64,000 nucleotides of DNA, taken from the NCBI RefSeq assembly GCF_016735495.2, contig NZ_JAERQY020000003.1, positions 124,001 through 188,000 on the forward strand, given 5' to 3'. How positions within the stretch are numbered: the stretch's first letter is position 1; each line of letters begins with the position of its first letter. Shown one piece after another: positions 38,900 through 50,182 of this stretch. The position numbers were made by a program, and so were the translations under genes. The notes beneath the pieces are model-generated. The model had not been told where the DNA came from and made no database searches. It saw only the letters and a list, made by a program, of their open reading frames with translations. This DNA is from Lysobacter sp. MMG2 (GTDB lineage: Bacteria > Pseudomonadota > Gammaproteobacteria > Xanthomonadales > Xanthomonadaceae).

Positions 38900-39844
38900 C
38901 TAAATACAGCCCGCCTTCCCCTCCGCCACCGGCGCCTTCATCCGGTACAGGTCCATCTTCCCTGCGCGCGGCGCCTTGGCCGTGCCGCTGACGATCAGCT
39001 CGCCCGGCTTGTTCCAGTCCACCACCGGCCCGAGCGTGGTTCCCTCGGCCGTGTTGAACGACAGGGCCAATGGCCCCGCGTCGTCGTAGCGCGCGCCGTC
39101 GCAATGGGCGAGGAATAGCCGGACCGGCTTCGTCGCCGGATCCTGCGAACGGGCGTACACCAGCGTGCGCCCGTCGCCGAGCCAGGCGGCGTCGAACTCG
39201 TCAGCCTTCGTGTTCACCCCCGGCACCGGCTTCGGATCGACGAACGCCTTCCCGTCCCAGCGCGCGACGAACAGGTCGTGCCCGCCCGCGCCACCCTGGC
39301 CGTCGCTGGCGAACAGCAGGCGCGTGCCGTCGCGGCTGGGCGTGGGCGCCCATTCGTCGCCGCGCGTGTTCACGCCGCGGCCGAGGTTCTCGACGGGGCC
39401 GAAGCTGCCGTCGGGCTTGATCGCGGCGCGGTACAGGTCGTCCCCGCCGATACCGCCGGGGCGGTTGGAGAAGAAGTACAGCCAGCGGCCATCGCCGCTG
39501 AACAGCGGGTCGAAGTCATTGGCGGGCGAGTTGATCGCCAGCGGACGGGCGTCCTGCCAGCGGCCGTCCTTCAGTCTTGCCTGCCACAGATCCCAACCGC
39601 CCGCGCCGCCTTCACGATCGGTGCTGCCCCAGACGATATGCTGGCCATCCGGGCTGACGCTGCCGCGGATTTCGCTGGCCTTGGTCGATACCACGTTCAT
39701 GCCTTCGATGCCGAACTCGGACAGGGTCATGCCCGATGAAGGCGACGACGCCGGGCCGGACACCGCGACACCGCCCACGATGAGCGCCGCCAGTACACTC
39801 GAAAGCCTGCAATGCCTGCACGCCAAGGCCGGGCTGCGTTGCAT
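38900..39844 (-). CDS. TolB/PD40-type beta-propeller protein, exported
   Basis: 314 residues. Signal peptide or anchor at about 13-31, then repeated PD40 blades: [56 protein letters not shown] and [16 protein letters not shown]. The GG-x-DLxxA/VxW pattern follows each blade. Likely a periplasmic binding or scaffold propeller; no catalytic site is apparent. Divergent from aroE by 47 bp. Confidence 0.8.
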   Translation of the reverse strand: MQRSPALACRHCRLSSVLAALIVGGVAVSGPASSPSSGMTLSEFGIEGMNVVSTKASEIRGSVSPDGQHIVWGSTDREGGAGGWDLWQARLKDGRWQDARPLAINSPANDFDPLFSGDGRWLYFFSNRPGGIGGDDLYRAAIKPDGSFGPVENLGRGVNTRGDEWAPTPSRDGTRLLFASDGQGGAGGHDLFVARWDGKAFVDPKPVPGVNTKADEFDAAWLGDGRTLVYARSQDPATKPVRLFLAHCDGARYDDAGPLALSFNTAEGTTLGPVVDWNKPGELIVSGTAKAPRAGKMDLYRMKAPVAEGKAGCI

Positions 39845-39891
39845 CGTGCGTCTCCTGTCTTTGTGAACCCCAGTCTATTCGAGGCCCGCCC

Positions 39892-40767
39892 GTGTCCAAC
39901 TTCGCCTCCGTCGCAAATCCGGCCGTGGTCAAACGGTTCGCCGTCATCGGCCACCCGGTCGCGCACTCGCTGTCGCCGCGCATCCACGCCTCCTTCGGCC
40001 GGCAGACCGGCGTGGCGCTGCAGTACACCGCGATGGACGCGCCGCCGGAGCTGTTCGACGCGATCGTCGCGGAGTTCGCTGCGGAAGGCGGTGTGGGCGC
40101 GAACATCACGCTGCCGCACAAGAACCGCGCGGTCTCGATCTGCACGACGCTGACCGAGCGCGCACGCCGCGCCGGCGCGGTGAACACGCTGGTGCGCACC
40201 GCCACCGGCTGGGAAGGCGACAACACCGACGGCGCTGGCCTGGTGCGCGACCTCACCGAACGCCAGGGCCTGGACCTGCGCTCGCGTCGCACGCTGTTGA
40301 TTGGCGCCGGCGGTGCCGCGCGCGGTGTGGCGCCGGCGCTGCTCGATGCCGGCATCGGCGATCTGTACATCGTCAACCGCACGCCCGAACGCGCCGATGC
40401 GCTGGCCGACGCACTCGCCATGCCGGGCCGCGTGCATCCGCGCTATCTGCGCGACATCGACACGCTCGGCACCTTCGACCTGATCGTGAACGCCACCTCC
40501 GCCGCACGCGCCGACGGCCTGCCCTCGCTGCCGATGGCGCTGGCGAATCCGCGCACCGCCGCCGTGGACCTGAGCTACGGCGAGGTCGCCATCCCCTTCC
40601 TCGCCTGGGCGCGCGCGGCCGGTTCGCACGACTGCATCGACGGGCTGGGCATGCTGGTGGAACAGGCCGCCGAAAGCTTCCTGCGCTGGCACGGCACGCG
40701 CCCGGAAACGGACGAGGTGTACGAAGAGCTGCGCGAGCATCGCGCCGAACTCGTCACCGCCGACTGA
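39892..40767 (+). CDS. aroE: shikimate dehydrogenase
   Basis: 291 residues. Substrate-binding [15 protein letters not shown] and the catalytic Lys in [14 protein letters not shown] are present, with [13 protein letters not shown] after it. The Rossmann loop [13 protein letters not shown] and [10 protein letters not shown] indicate an NADPH site. Penultimate step of chorismate synthesis before EPSP; it supports the XanB2 branch as well as aromatic amino acids. GTG start. Confidence 0.95.
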   Translation: MSNFASVANPAVVKRFAVIGHPVAHSLSPRIHASFGRQTGVALQYTAMDAPPELFDAIVAEFAAEGGVGANITLPHKNRAVSICTTLTERARRAGAVNTLVRTATGWEGDNTDGAGLVRDLTERQGLDLRSRRTLLIGAGGAARGVAPALLDAGIGDLYIVNRTPERADALADALAMPGRVHPRYLRDIDTLGTFDLIVNATSAARADGLPSLPMALANPRTAAVDLSYGEVAIPFLAWARAAGSHDCIDGLGMLVEQAAESFLRWHGTRPETDEVYEELREHRAELVTAD

Positions 40768-40787
40768 CCGGCCACGACATCGAACCC

Positions 40788-41063
40788 ATGGACTGCCGCG
40801 CCCATTGCGGCGCGTGCTGCATCGCGCCGTCGATCACCTCGCCCATTCCCGGCATGCCGCACGGCAAGCCGGCGGGTGTTGCGTGCGTGCAGCTGGATGA
40901 GGACCTGCGCTGCCGGTTGTTCGGAAAGCCCGAGCGGCCGGCGTTCTGCGCGTCGTTGCGACCCGGTCGCGAGATGTGCGGCGATTCACGCGAGGACGCC
41001 AACCTGTTCCTGCTCGAACTGGAACGGCTGACGCACCCGCATGCGGTGCCGGTTCCACCTTGA
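40788..41063 (+). CDS. YkgJ-type cysteine cluster protein
   Basis: 91 residues. An N-terminal CRAHCGACC cluster and further Cys at CVQLDEDLRC, FCASL and MCGDS form the zinc/iron-chelating pattern of UPF0153/YkgJ proteins (CxxCGxCC...C). Short form of the family. Twenty bp after aroE, so possibly in its transcript. Function unknown. Confidence 0.8.
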   Translation: MDCRAHCGACCIAPSITSPIPGMPHGKPAGVACVQLDEDLRCRLFGKPERPAFCASLRPGREMCGDSREDANLFLLELERLTHPHAVPVPP

Positions 41064-41215
41064 TCACGTGCATTGCGGATGTGCGGTCGCGCGATCGCGA
41101 CACCGCACTTCGCGCGTGACCGGCGGCAATGCTCCGCCCCGTTTGAAGTAGGCACGCTTTCGGTCATCAACAGGGCCGCACGAAATGCCCACTCGCCGCC
41201 CAACTGGAGACTGAC

Positions 41216-42157
41216 ATGTCCCGCTCGCGTTCCGTGGCACGAATCCTGTTCGTTGCGATGCTGCTCGCCGCGCTTCCCGTGCTGCACGCCGCTGCCGAAG
41301 TGCGACCCTTCCCTGCCGACTTCCGCGAAAGCCAGATGACGGTGAGCGGTGGCACGCAGTATGTCCGCATCGGCGGAAAAGGCCCTGCGGTGGTGTTGCT
41401 TCATGGCTTCGGCGACACGGGCGACATGTGGGAGCCGCTGGCGGCCAGGCTCGTCAAGGACCACCTCGTCATCGTGCCTGACCTTCGCGGCATGGGGCTG
41501 TCGTCGCATCCGGAAGACGGCTACGAGAAGGCGGCCCAGGCGCGCGACCTCGTCGGCATCCTCGACAAGCTCAAGGTCGGCAAGGTGCAGTTGGTGACGC
41601 ACGACATCGGCAACATGGTCGGTTACGCGCTCGCCACGCACTATCCGGACCGCGTCACGGCCTGGGTGGTGATGGACGCGCCGCTGCCCGGCATGGGAAC
41701 GTGGCAGGCGCAACTGGTGAATCCGAAGGTGTGGCACTTCAACTTCCGTGGCCCCGACGTGGAACGCCTGGTGGCCGGACGCGAGCGCATCCTGCTGGAC
41801 CGCTTCTACAACGACCTCGGCGGCGACCCCAGCCGCATCGACGAACCCACGCGCCAGCACTACGCCGAACTCTATGCGCGGCCGAACGCGATCCACAACG
41901 CATTCGGCGGGCAGTTCGAGGCGTTCTCGCGTGATGCGGAAGAGAACAAGGCCACCTTCGCCAAGTCGGGCAAGCTCACCATCCCGGTGCTCGCAATCGG
42001 CGGCGAGCAGTCGTATGGCAGCTCGATGAAATCCGAGATCGATTACGTCGCATCAAACGTCGAAGGCGCCGTCATCCGGAACTCGGGGCACTGGATCATG
42101 GAGGAGCAACCGCAGCAGGCGGTCGACCTGATCCTGCCGTTCCTTGCCAGCCACTGA
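41216..42157 (+). CDS. exported alpha/beta-hydrolase with Asp nucleophile (epoxide-hydrolase-like)
   Basis: 313 residues. Signal peptide (cleavage near LHAAAE). Oxyanion motif LLHGFGDTGDMW at 62-72. The nucleophile is Asp130 in THDIGNMVGY rather than Ser, which is the epoxide hydrolase / haloalkanoate dehalogenase type. General base His in NSGHWIMEEQP. DRVTAWVVMDAPLPG and the cap region WHFNFRGPD also match epoxide hydrolases. Preceded by CTGGAGA. Periplasmic detoxification is plausible; the substrate is unknown. Confidence 0.85.
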   Translation: MSRSRSVARILFVAMLLAALPVLHAAAEVRPFPADFRESQMTVSGGTQYVRIGGKGPAVVLLHGFGDTGDMWEPLAARLVKDHLVIVPDLRGMGLSSHPEDGYEKAAQARDLVGILDKLKVGKVQLVTHDIGNMVGYALATHYPDRVTAWVVMDAPLPGMGTWQAQLVNPKVWHFNFRGPDVERLVAGRERILLDRFYNDLGGDPSRIDEPTRQHYAELYARPNAIHNAFGGQFEAFSRDAEENKATFAKSGKLTIPVLAIGGEQSYGSSMKSEIDYVASNVEGAVIRNSGHWIMEEQPQQAVDLILPFLASH

Positions 42158-42246
42158 GGATTGCGCCGGCACGAAGACGCATGTGATGTCCGATTACGGC
42201 TGCCGCGCGCCCAGCGTTCGCGCTCCGCCGACAGCGAACGTTTGCA

Positions 42247-42558
42247 TCACGAATGCCCCGGATGAAAACCGCCCTCGACCTCGGACGTGGGCTGCTTGAA
42301 CTCGCCCCAGAGCGATTCGAGGATCTGATGCGCGCTCTCTGCCGGGTCCAGGCCGCTTCTCTCCTCAAGTGCATTCGCTACGTGGCGGATCACGTCTGCC
42401 AGCAGGATGCCCCAGGCTGCCGTCTCGTTTCTCCCCTGCGCCTCCCACAAGCCGACATTGAGGCTGCAGTGCAATCCCTTCTCGGCGATCCAGCCGCTGA
42501 TCATCTGGATCGAATTTCCGTCGCGCTGTGCAGCGGGCGGAATGACGAGCGGCTTCAT
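42247..42558 (-). CDS. DUF5076 family protein
   Basis: 103 residues, soluble. KPLVIPPAAQRDGNSIQMISGWIAEKGLH and LNVGLWEAQGRNETAAWGILLADVIRHVANAL agree with the short DUF5076 proteins of proteobacteria. No catalytic motif seen. Convergent with the hydrolase and downstream of nothing obvious on its own strand. Confidence 0.72.
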   Translation of the reverse strand: MKPLVIPPAAQRDGNSIQMISGWIAEKGLHCSLNVGLWEAQGRNETAAWGILLADVIRHVANALEERSGLDPAESAHQILESLWGEFKQPTSEVEGGFHPGHS

Positions 42559-42639
42559 GCGGGTCGGTCCTTGTAATGTCGGAGCTCAATGTCTGACGGT
42601 GTCCGCGAAGGATTGAAAGCAGCCCGCGAGATCGCCGCG

Positions 42640-43949
42640 CTACAGCAACCCGTCGCGCTTGACCGCCAGGTAACGTTCCACCAGCGACGCAGCGAGCTGA
42701 TCGCATGCCACGTCCAGCACCATCACGCCGTGATTGCGCAGCGCCTCGTGCGCGGCGTTGCGCTGCGCGAGGTAGTGCGCGGTGGCGCCGGCACGCACGG
42801 CGCCGGGGAGGTCCTGCATGGGTTCGGCCAGCGCCGCGTCGAGCGAGCCTTCGCGCAGGCTCGCCACGCACACCAGGTGGCGCTTGCGCAGCATCGTCAC
42901 CGCGGCGAGCAGGTCGTCCATGTCTTCATCGCGCAGGTTCGTCACCAGCATCACCAGCGAACGCCGACGTTGATGCACCGACAGGCTCGTAGCGGCCGCG
43001 AGGAAATCCGTCGCCACCGGTTGCGGTTGCAGCGCGTAGGTCGCGCGCAGCAGTTCGTCGATGGCGCCCACGCCCCGTCGGGGCGGCACCCACGCGCCCG
43101 CGCCGCCGCTGGCCAGCAGGCCGACCGCGTCGCCCTGACGCAGCGCGAGGTACGCCACCACCAGCGCCGCATCCAGCACGTGATCGAAATGCGCCAGCGC
43201 GCCGTCGCGCGCCATCAGGCGGCGGCCGGTGTCGAGCAGCAGCACCAGTTGCTGGTTCTTCTCGTCCTGGTATTCGCGCGAGATCAGGCGGCGTGCGCGC
43301 GCGGTGGCCTTCCAGTCGATCTGGCGCAGGCTGTCGCCGATGCGGTATTCGCGCATCTGATGAAAGTCCGTGCCCTCGCCGCGCCGGCGGCGCAGGTGCG
43401 CACCGACCAGTCGCGACGCCTGGTCCGCACTGAACATCGCAAACTTCGCCAGCGGGGCGAAGTTGGGGAACACGCGCACGCCCTGCGCCTCGCCGGCCAC
43501 GCGCAGCTGCCACCACAGGCGCAGCGGCGAATGCAGCCGCAACTGCACGCCGTCGAAGCGGAAGTCGCCGCGCTCGTTCGCGCACAGGTGGTAATCGAAT
43601 GCGGCTTCCTCGCCGCGCCGCAATGCCAGCCGACGCGGCAGTCCCTGCATGCGCCAGCCGCCGGGGTGCAGGTCGAACACGTCGACGCGCTGTCGGCGCG
43701 CGCTTTCCAGGCTCAGCGTGACGGGGCGCTCGATGCCGATCGGCCAGGTGTCGGCGAGGCGGCGCTCGACGCGCGGCGTCGGCGCCCACCACAGCAGCGC
43801 GGCGTCGAGCAGCAACAGCATCAGCAGCGCCGCACCCGCCGCGTACCACGACGGCTCCGCCGCGACGCCGAACGCCACCGCCAGCCCGTGCAGCGACCAC
43901 AGCACGAGCAGGACGATCGCGACGGGCGCGGGACGCGGCACGCTGCGCA

Positions 43950-43950
<1 letters not shown>
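42640..43950 (-). CDS. DUF58 protein, membrane-anchored vWA-like
   Basis: 436 residues. Two N-terminal membrane helices (about 10-28, 35-53), then a beta-rich stretch. The DUF58 core is RRRRGEGTDFHQMREYRIGDSLRQIDWKATARARRLISREY followed by the MIDAS-like vWA start LVLLLDTGRRL. Partner of the MoxR ATPase, whose stop overlaps its start (ATGA). DUF58/MoxR pairs are thought to act as chaperones in the assembly of surface or enzyme complexes (family knowledge). Confidence 0.85.
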
Positions 43951-44945
<995 letters not shown>

Positions 44946-44961
44946 GTCGGTGGTTTCCGGT

Positions 44962-46101
44962 TCAAAGTGAATTGCGCATGCGCATCAGCAGCGCGACGCG
45001 GTGGCGGAAGGCGGTGTGGTCGCGCGCGATGGGGGTGGCCAGCGCGTCGCGGATGTCGGAAGGCGGCAGGCTGAAACGTTCGGCGAGCATCGCGGCCTGC
45101 GCCTCGCCTTCCAGCGCGGCGGCCTGCGGGTCGCGCCGGCGCAGTCGCGCGAGGAAAGCCTGCCGCGCGGCGTCGTGCAGCAGATGGGCGTAGCCGTAGC
45201 GGTAGACATGCTCGCCGCTGGCGGTGATGTGTTCGAGCAGCGATCGCCGCTCCACCGCCGCCGCCGGCAGCATCGGGCCGAAGCGCTGCATGCGGCGCCA
45301 CAGCCACGCCAGCAGCGCCAACAGCAGCGGCGCCCACACCATCCAGTTGTCGAGCAGCAGCGCCATCCAGAACGAGGGCATCTGCGCGGCGTAGATCAGG
45401 TGGATCGTGCCGGCGCCGTAGTTGGGCGCCAGCAGTTGCCGCGCCAGCGCGATGTGCGGACCGTCCTTCAGCGAATCGTTGTCGAGGAAGACGAAATCGC
45501 CGACGACGTCGATCGCGCCTTGTCCATGCGGCAGGCGCACGAAGACGTAACCGCGCTCCTCGTCGCCCCAGCGCAGCTGCGTGGGCGGGGCGTCTTCGCC
45601 CACGTCGAAGCGGCGGCCGCGGCAGAACTCGATGTGGCCGTCCTCGCCGCGAACGTCCAGACCGGCGCATTCGGGGCCTTCGTTGCGCACCGCGATGCCC
45701 ATGTCGTCCAGCAGCGCGATCGGCGCCTCGACATCCAGCGGGCCCGGCGGCGGCGTGCGCACCAGCAGGTGGCCGCCGCCCTCGACCCAGGCGAGCAGCG
45801 CCTTCGTGTCGGCCTTGGTCAGCGTGCGCGGATCGTTGTAGAGCAGCACCGTGTCGCGCGCGGCCAGCGTCACGCGATCGCGCTGCAGGCGCGGACGCGC
45901 CTGCGCCTTCACGCCGTCGGCGCGCAGGGCGAGCTTGAGGACGTAGAGCGGATTGCGCTGCGCCTCGCCGGTGCGCGGCAGGTCGACCCATTCCTCGGTG
46001 CGTTCGTAGGTCGCCTTCCACCAGGCGAATCCGCCGGCGAGCAGCGCCGCGGCGGCGATCAGGCCCAGCGCGATGAGTCCGTGGCGTGAGGTGAGTTTCA
46101 T
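44962..46101 (-). CDS. DUF4350 domain membrane protein
   Basis: 379 residues. One N-terminal helix (8-28) and one helix near 270-290 (MALLLDNWMVWAPLLLALLAWL). The periplasmic part has a GATase/IFT52-like fold typical of DUF4350: TVLLYNDPRTLTKADTKALLAWVEGGGHLLVR and FLDNDSL. The cytosolic C-terminus is helical and basic. ATGA overlap with the DUF4129 gene upstream. Confidence 0.8.
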   Translation of the reverse strand: MKLTSRHGLIALGLIAAAALLAGGFAWWKATYERTEEWVDLPRTGEAQRNPLYVLKLALRADGVKAQARPRLQRDRVTLAARDTVLLYNDPRTLTKADTKALLAWVEGGGHLLVRTPPPGPLDVEAPIALLDDMGIAVRNEGPECAGLDVRGEDGHIEFCRGRRFDVGEDAPPTQLRWGDEERGYVFVRLPHGQGAIDVVGDFVFLDNDSLKDGPHIALARQLLAPNYGAGTIHLIYAAQMPSFWMALLLDNWMVWAPLLLALLAWLWRRMQRFGPMLPAAAVERRSLLEHITASGEHVYRYGYAHLLHDAARQAFLARLRRRDPQAAALEGEAQAAMLAERFSLPPSDIRDALATPIARDHTAFRHRVALLMRMRNSL

Positions 46102-47834
46102 GCCGGCACGCTCCCGTCGGAGCGCACATGACCGCTCCAGCCGAAGCGCGCGGCAAGATCGCTCAGCAGCGTCTCGAAATCGGTGGCGTCCGGGAACGCG
46201 TGCGCATAGGCCGCGTACTGCCACGTCCGAACCGCGCGTGCGAAGGCGTCGCGATCCTCGCCCAGCGGCAGGCGACGTGAGGCGCGCAGCACTTCGGCCT
46301 CGGTCGCGCCGGGCACCAGGATGGCCTGGGTGCGCGCGACCATCGTCTCCACGCTGGCGCGGTAGAGCATCGCCAACGCTTCGCGCTCGCGACCTTCGCG
46401 CCACAGGCGGCGGATCGCGGTGGGAATGTCGTCGGGCAATGGCGCCTGCATGGCGTCGGCGTCGCTGCGGCGGATTTCGTCGGCCTCGCGGCCTTCGCGC
46501 GCGAGGCCGCCGCGGAACCACTTCAACCAGCGCGGCGACGTCCACAGCAGGACGCCCGCGAGTGCGGCGACCAGGATCCACAGGCCATACGAGCCGATGG
46601 TCGCCAGCACTTCGCCCACGCCCGCCAGCGGTGGTGGCTGGCGTCGCGGTTCGTCGGGCTTCTTCTTCACCTCGCGCTTCTTCCAGGTCACGACCTTGCG
46701 TTTGGGCGTGACCGTGGGATCGGCGTAGGCCTGCTTCACCGCGCGGCGCAGGCGCCCGTCGTCGGCGAGCGCATGCCCCGCGCCTGCGGTGCCCGTCGTG
46801 CCGCCACCCGGCGTGCCAGTGCCGGGTGACACCTCGACCGCAGGCGGTGCGGGCTGCGGCGTCTTCTGTGCATCGACGCCATCGCGCAGGCCCTGGTCGT
46901 CGGCGATCGTGCCGAAAACCTGTTCGAGCGTGACGCGGGCGATGTCTTCCTCGCCCTCGCTCTCTTCGGCGTCGTCTTCAGCGGATTGCGCCGCGGTGTC
47001 GTCGGCGTCCTGCGCGCGCACCGTCGTCGGCATCAGCGCCACGCCGAACGCGAACACGAGCAGCAACGGCGCCGCGCCGCGCAGCAGGCGGTCGCGAAGG
47101 CGGCGCAGGGCGAGTTCGATGTCCCACGCTTCCACTTCGGTGCGGCGGTTGAGGTACAGGCCAAAGCCGGCGCCGACGTAGAACGGTTCGATCAGGCTGG
47201 TTGCGATCCAGCCCAACGCATTGGACAGTAACAGAAACCACGGCGGGGCCTCGCGCAGCACGGCCCAGGCGCGGGTCAGCGCTTCCTTCACGTATTCGTC
47301 GGGCACGAACACCATCGCCAGCGACGCCGTGCCCAGGTACACCGCCACTTCGAAATGCAGGCACACCAGCGTGAGCAGGATGCCCACGCCGTTCACGGGC
47401 GCGCCGAGCGCGCGGCGGCGGTCGCGTGCCTCGCTGCCGTGCGCGCCTTCGAGCAGGTCCACGGGCAGGTTCAACGAACGCAGCGGGCTCAACCGCCGCC
47501 AGGTCAGGTAACCCAGCATCGACGACACGCCCCAGCGCCGCTGCGCCACCAGCGTCTGGCGGGGCGTTGGCACGTCGCCGAACACCGCGCGGGAGAGCAC
47601 GAACAGCGGGATGCGGTCGAACGCCGGCTTGAGCCACCACATCGCCAGGCCGGCCAGCCACAGCACGTCGAGCGCCCACGCCGCCGCGTTGAGCACGGCG
47701 AACAGCGGCAGCGTCAGCAGCAGCCACGGCGTCCAGATCGCTTTCGCATGCCGACGCACGAGCGCGCTGCCGAGCTCCACGGCTTCCCACGCGGAGCGCG
47801 GGCGCAGCGCGACGGTCAGCGCTTCGATCTTCAT
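46098..47834 (-). CDS. DUF4129 domain membrane protein
   Basis: 578 residues. Several N-terminal helices (about 35-75, 150-180, 200-225, 265-285), then an acidic linker (about 290-330) and a Pro/Lys-rich stretch (KKREVKKKPDEPRRQPPP), one helix (about 435-455), and the DUF4129 tail IRRLWREGREREALAMLYRASVETM. The last is also found in proteins fused to transglutaminases. Tightly coupled with both neighbours by 4-nt overlaps. The start at 47834 is used, as the longer reading merges into the next gene. Confidence 0.8.
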   Translation of the reverse strand: MKIEALTVALRPRSAWEAVELGSALVRRHAKAIWTPWLLLTLPLFAVLNAAAWALDVLWLAGLAMWWLKPAFDRIPLFVLSRAVFGDVPTPRQTLVAQRRWGVSSMLGYLTWRRLSPLRSLNLPVDLLEGAHGSEARDRRRALGAPVNGVGILLTLVCLHFEVAVYLGTASLAMVFVPDEYVKEALTRAWAVLREAPPWFLLLSNALGWIATSLIEPFYVGAGFGLYLNRRTEVEAWDIELALRRLRDRLLRGAAPLLLVFAFGVALMPTTVRAQDADDTAAQSAEDDAEESEGEEDIARVTLEQVFGTIADDQGLRDGVDAQKTPQPAPPAVEVSPGTGTPGGGTTGTAGAGHALADDGRLRRAVKQAYADPTVTPKRKVVTWKKREVKKKPDEPRRQPPPLAGVGEVLATIGSYGLWILVAALAGVLLWTSPRWLKWFRGGLAREGREADEIRRSDADAMQAPLPDDIPTAIRRLWREGREREALAMLYRASVETMVARTQAILVPGATEAEVLRASRRLPLGEDRDAFARAVRTWQYAAYAHAFPDATDFETLLSDLAARFGWSGHVRSDGSVPA

Positions 47835-48841
47835 GCGATGTCGTCCGCAGCGGGCAGGTTGCGGCCGCCGAGCAGCAGCCACGCCGCGGTGAGTGTCCAC
47901 AGCACGCCGCCGACGCTGTACTTGATCCACGCCGGAATCCACGCGATCGACGACCAGAACGCTTCGACGAACGCCGCGAACACCAGCATCGCCAGCACGC
48001 CCACGCACAGCAGCGCGCCGCGACGTCCGCCTTCGATCAGCGAATCCACGCGCCGTCGCTGGCCGGGCGCGATCAGCGAAAGCCCCAGCCGCAACCCGGC
48101 GCCGCCGGCTATGACGATGGCGGTGAGTTCAGGCGCCGAATGCGCCGCGACGAATCGCCAGAACGGATCGCCATGCCCCACCGCCTGCAGGTGGCCTGCG
48201 ACGCCGCCGATGATCACACCGTTGACCAGCACGACGACGATCGAGCCGATGCCCGCGAGCAGGCCGCTGGCGAAGGTGCGGAAGCCGATGCTGACGTTGT
48301 TCCAGATGTAATGGCCGAACATCGCCACGTCGGTGCCGCTGTCGCGCCCGAGCTTGCGCGCCGGATCGGCCGGGTCGTACATCCGCTCGAACTCCATCAG
48401 CTGCACGGGATCGAACAGCGAGGACGACAGCTCCGGCTGGTGCTGGATCGCCGCGAACACGATCACCAGCGGCGCCCAGAACAGGAGGAAGGAGGCGATC
48501 ATGCAGCCGCGTTCGGCGCGCACCAGGCGCGGGAATCCCGCGATCAGGAACTCCACCGCGCGCCGCCAGCGCGGCGCCGGCGTTCGATAGAGCAGGCCGT
48601 GGCCGCGCTGCATCAGCGCCTGCAGGCGGTCGGTCACCAGCGGGCTGTAGCCGCGGCGGCGCGCGAGGGCGAGCTGCTGGCACAGCCGGCGATAGCGCGC
48701 GGGCAGTTCGGCGTCCGACAGGCCCTGCCAGCTGCGCCGCTCCATGCGTGCCTTGCGCGCGCTTTCGCCGCGCGCGTCGAGCCAGTGCTCGAAGGCGATC
48801 CATTCGGCCTGGTGACGCTGGACGAAGTGCTCTTGCTTCAT
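47831..48841 (-). CDS. SpoIIM-like (stage II sporulation protein M) membrane protein
   Basis: 336 residues. A basic N-terminal cytosolic domain (about 1-90) is followed by five or six membrane helices with the SpoIIM core: YIWNNVSIGFRTFASGLLAGIGS, NGVIIGGVAGHL, and HSAPELTAIVIAGGAGLRLG. This organism does not sporulate as far as the gene content shows. Such homologues in Gram-negatives sit with MoxR/DUF4129/RDD genes. First gene of the four-gene coupled block; the start lies only 10 bp from a heptamer repeat. Confidence 0.85.
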   Translation of the reverse strand: MKQEHFVQRHQAEWIAFEHWLDARGESARKARMERRSWQGLSDAELPARYRRLCQQLALARRRGYSPLVTDRLQALMQRGHGLLYRTPAPRWRRAVEFLIAGFPRLVRAERGCMIASFLLFWAPLVIVFAAIQHQPELSSSLFDPVQLMEFERMYDPADPARKLGRDSGTDVAMFGHYIWNNVSIGFRTFASGLLAGIGSIVVVLVNGVIIGGVAGHLQAVGHGDPFWRFVAAHSAPELTAIVIAGGAGLRLGLSLIAPGQRRRVDSLIEGGRRGALLCVGVLAMLVFAAFVEAFWSSIAWIPAWIKYSVGGVLWTLTAAWLLLGGRNLPAADDIA

Positions 48842-48851
48842 CGGAATGGCC

Positions 48852-48989
48852 GGGATTCGGGATTCGAGATTCGGGATTCGATGACGCGACCCGACTGGTT
48901 GACGGATTCACGCCGCGCGGATGCTGCGGCACGCGCCACGCGTCGCGCCGCGCTTTTGCGAATCCCGAATCCCCAATCCCGAATCCCGG
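48852..48989. repeat. inverted heptamer arrays between spoIIM-like and RDD genes
   Basis: The left arm has four GGGATTC-type units (48852-48880). The right arm has the reverse complement, GAATCCC-type units (48961-48987), preceded by GCGCTTTTGCG. The two 29-bp arms could form a large hairpin over about 140 bp. A related arrangement occurs at 57552-57642. The 154-bp gap holds no other feature I can support. Confidence 0.75.
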
Positions 48990-48995
48990 CCATCC

Positions 48996-49676
48996 TCATC
49001 GCCGCCCCAGCAACCAGTTCGCCATCCCGTACAGGCGCGTCACCGAGAGCGTGCCGCGCGCGCCGGTGAGCGGCTCGGCCAGGTCCGCCAGTTCCGCCTG
49101 CCGCGCTTCGCTCAGGCCCGGACCGCGCTCGGCGAAAGCCACCAGTGCGATCTGCTCGTGCGGACGCAGCGCGATCGACGGTGCCAGCGGAGGGTCCGCG
49201 CGCGCCGCACGCGCGTCGCGCGGGCGTGCGTCGTGGACCACGAGCGTGCCGGCCACCATGTCGCCCAGCCGACGGCCCCAGGGATCGAGCAGGCTTGCGA
49301 CCAGGCCGGTCGCGTACGCCAGCGGGAGCATGTCGACCACGCGCAGCAGGTTGCGCGTGAACGCGGCCAGCCAGCCCACGGGCGCACCGTTGGCCGCGAT
49401 CACGCGCAGGCCGAGCGAACGCTTGCCCGGCGTGCGGCCGTCCCACATCGCCTCGAACACCACCGGGTAGAACCAGAACACGAGGAACATCACCACGGCG
49501 TACACGCCCATGCCCACGCGTCCGAACACGCCCAGCACCGTGCCCATCGCGATCATCACGCCGGCACGGATCAGGAAGTCGATCAGCCACGCCAGCGCGC
49601 GCGGCACGGGGCCCGCCGCCGGCAGATGGAGGGCGACGCCCTCCGGGGTGACGACTTCCCGATACGTGTCGAGCAT
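48996..49676 (-). CDS. RDD family membrane protein 1
   Basis: 226 residues. RDD-type Arg/Asp residues in PRALAWLIDFLIRAGVMIAMG, then helix 2 (YAVVMFLVFWFYPVVFEAMWDGRTPGKRSLGLRV) and helix 3 with LLRVVDMLPLAYATGLVASLLDP. The C-terminus is a soluble extension of about 80 residues rich in Arg and Ala. Its start overlaps the stop of RDD 2 (ATGA). Transporter-like or channel-like function is speculative. Confidence 0.85.
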   Translation of the reverse strand: MLDTYREVVTPEGVALHLPAAGPVPRALAWLIDFLIRAGVMIAMGTVLGVFGRVGMGVYAVVMFLVFWFYPVVFEAMWDGRTPGKRSLGLRVIAANGAPVGWLAAFTRNLLRVVDMLPLAYATGLVASLLDPWGRRLGDMVAGTLVVHDARPRDARAARADPPLAPSIALRPHEQIALVAFAERGPGLSEARQAELADLAEPLTGARGTLSVTRLYGMANWLLGRR

Positions 49677-50182
49677 CAGACGTTCACGACGATCGTGTCG
49701 GCGATGTGGTCATGCAGGCAGCGGCGTTCCTCGCCGAAGATCCACAGGATGTTCGCCAGCGAGAACAGCCCGCCCACGAACGGAATGGCGCCGATCACGG
49801 CCGGCACTACGATGCGCAGCCCCAGGATCCGGCCGACGCCGATGGGTTCGCCGCTGCTGCGCACGATGCGGATGCCCTGCTGGCGCTTGCCCCAGGTCTG
49901 GCCGTGGCGCGACAGCAGCGTGAGCTGGAAGACCAGCAGTGCCAGCAGCGCGAGGAATCCGATGACGATGAGGACGATGCCCACAACCCGCTTGTCGCCC
50001 TCGGCCAGCGTGACGCCGATGAACAGGGGAACCCAGGCGACCATCGCCAACAGGCCGTCTATCAGCGACGCGATTAGGCGCGTGGAACGCTCGGCCTTGC
50101 GCGCAGGCGACGACACGAGGGCCGCATCCACGGACAGGTCCGCGGTCGGGGCCGAATAGGGGTTGTGGTCCATTTCGCTCAT
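49676..50182 (-). CDS. RDD family membrane protein 2
   Basis: 168 residues. N-terminal motif NPYSAPTADL, RLIASLIDGLLAMVAWVPLF (helix 1), helix 2 and the typical RDD segment GQTWGKRQQGIRIV. The C-terminus runs VPAVIGAIPFVGGLFSLANI, then ILWIFGEERRCLHDH. It shares most of this with RDD 3. The ATG at 50182 has AGGGAAATG in front. Confidence 0.85.
   Translation of the reverse strand: MSEMDHNPYSAPTADLSVDAALVSSPARKAERSTRLIASLIDGLLAMVAWVPLFIGVTLAEGDKRVVGIVLIVIGFLALLALLVFQLTLLSRHGQTWGKRQQGIRIVRSSGEPIGVGRILGLRIVVPAVIGAIPFVGGLFSLANILWIFGEERRCLHDHIADTIVVNV

Noticed and set aside
41073-41339. Possible small gene between the YkgJ-like gene and the alpha/beta-hydrolase
   Set aside because: Overlaps the hydrolase signal-peptide region in another frame and has no ribosome site. 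The region holds only an imperfect hairpin around GTGCGGT/ACCGCAC.
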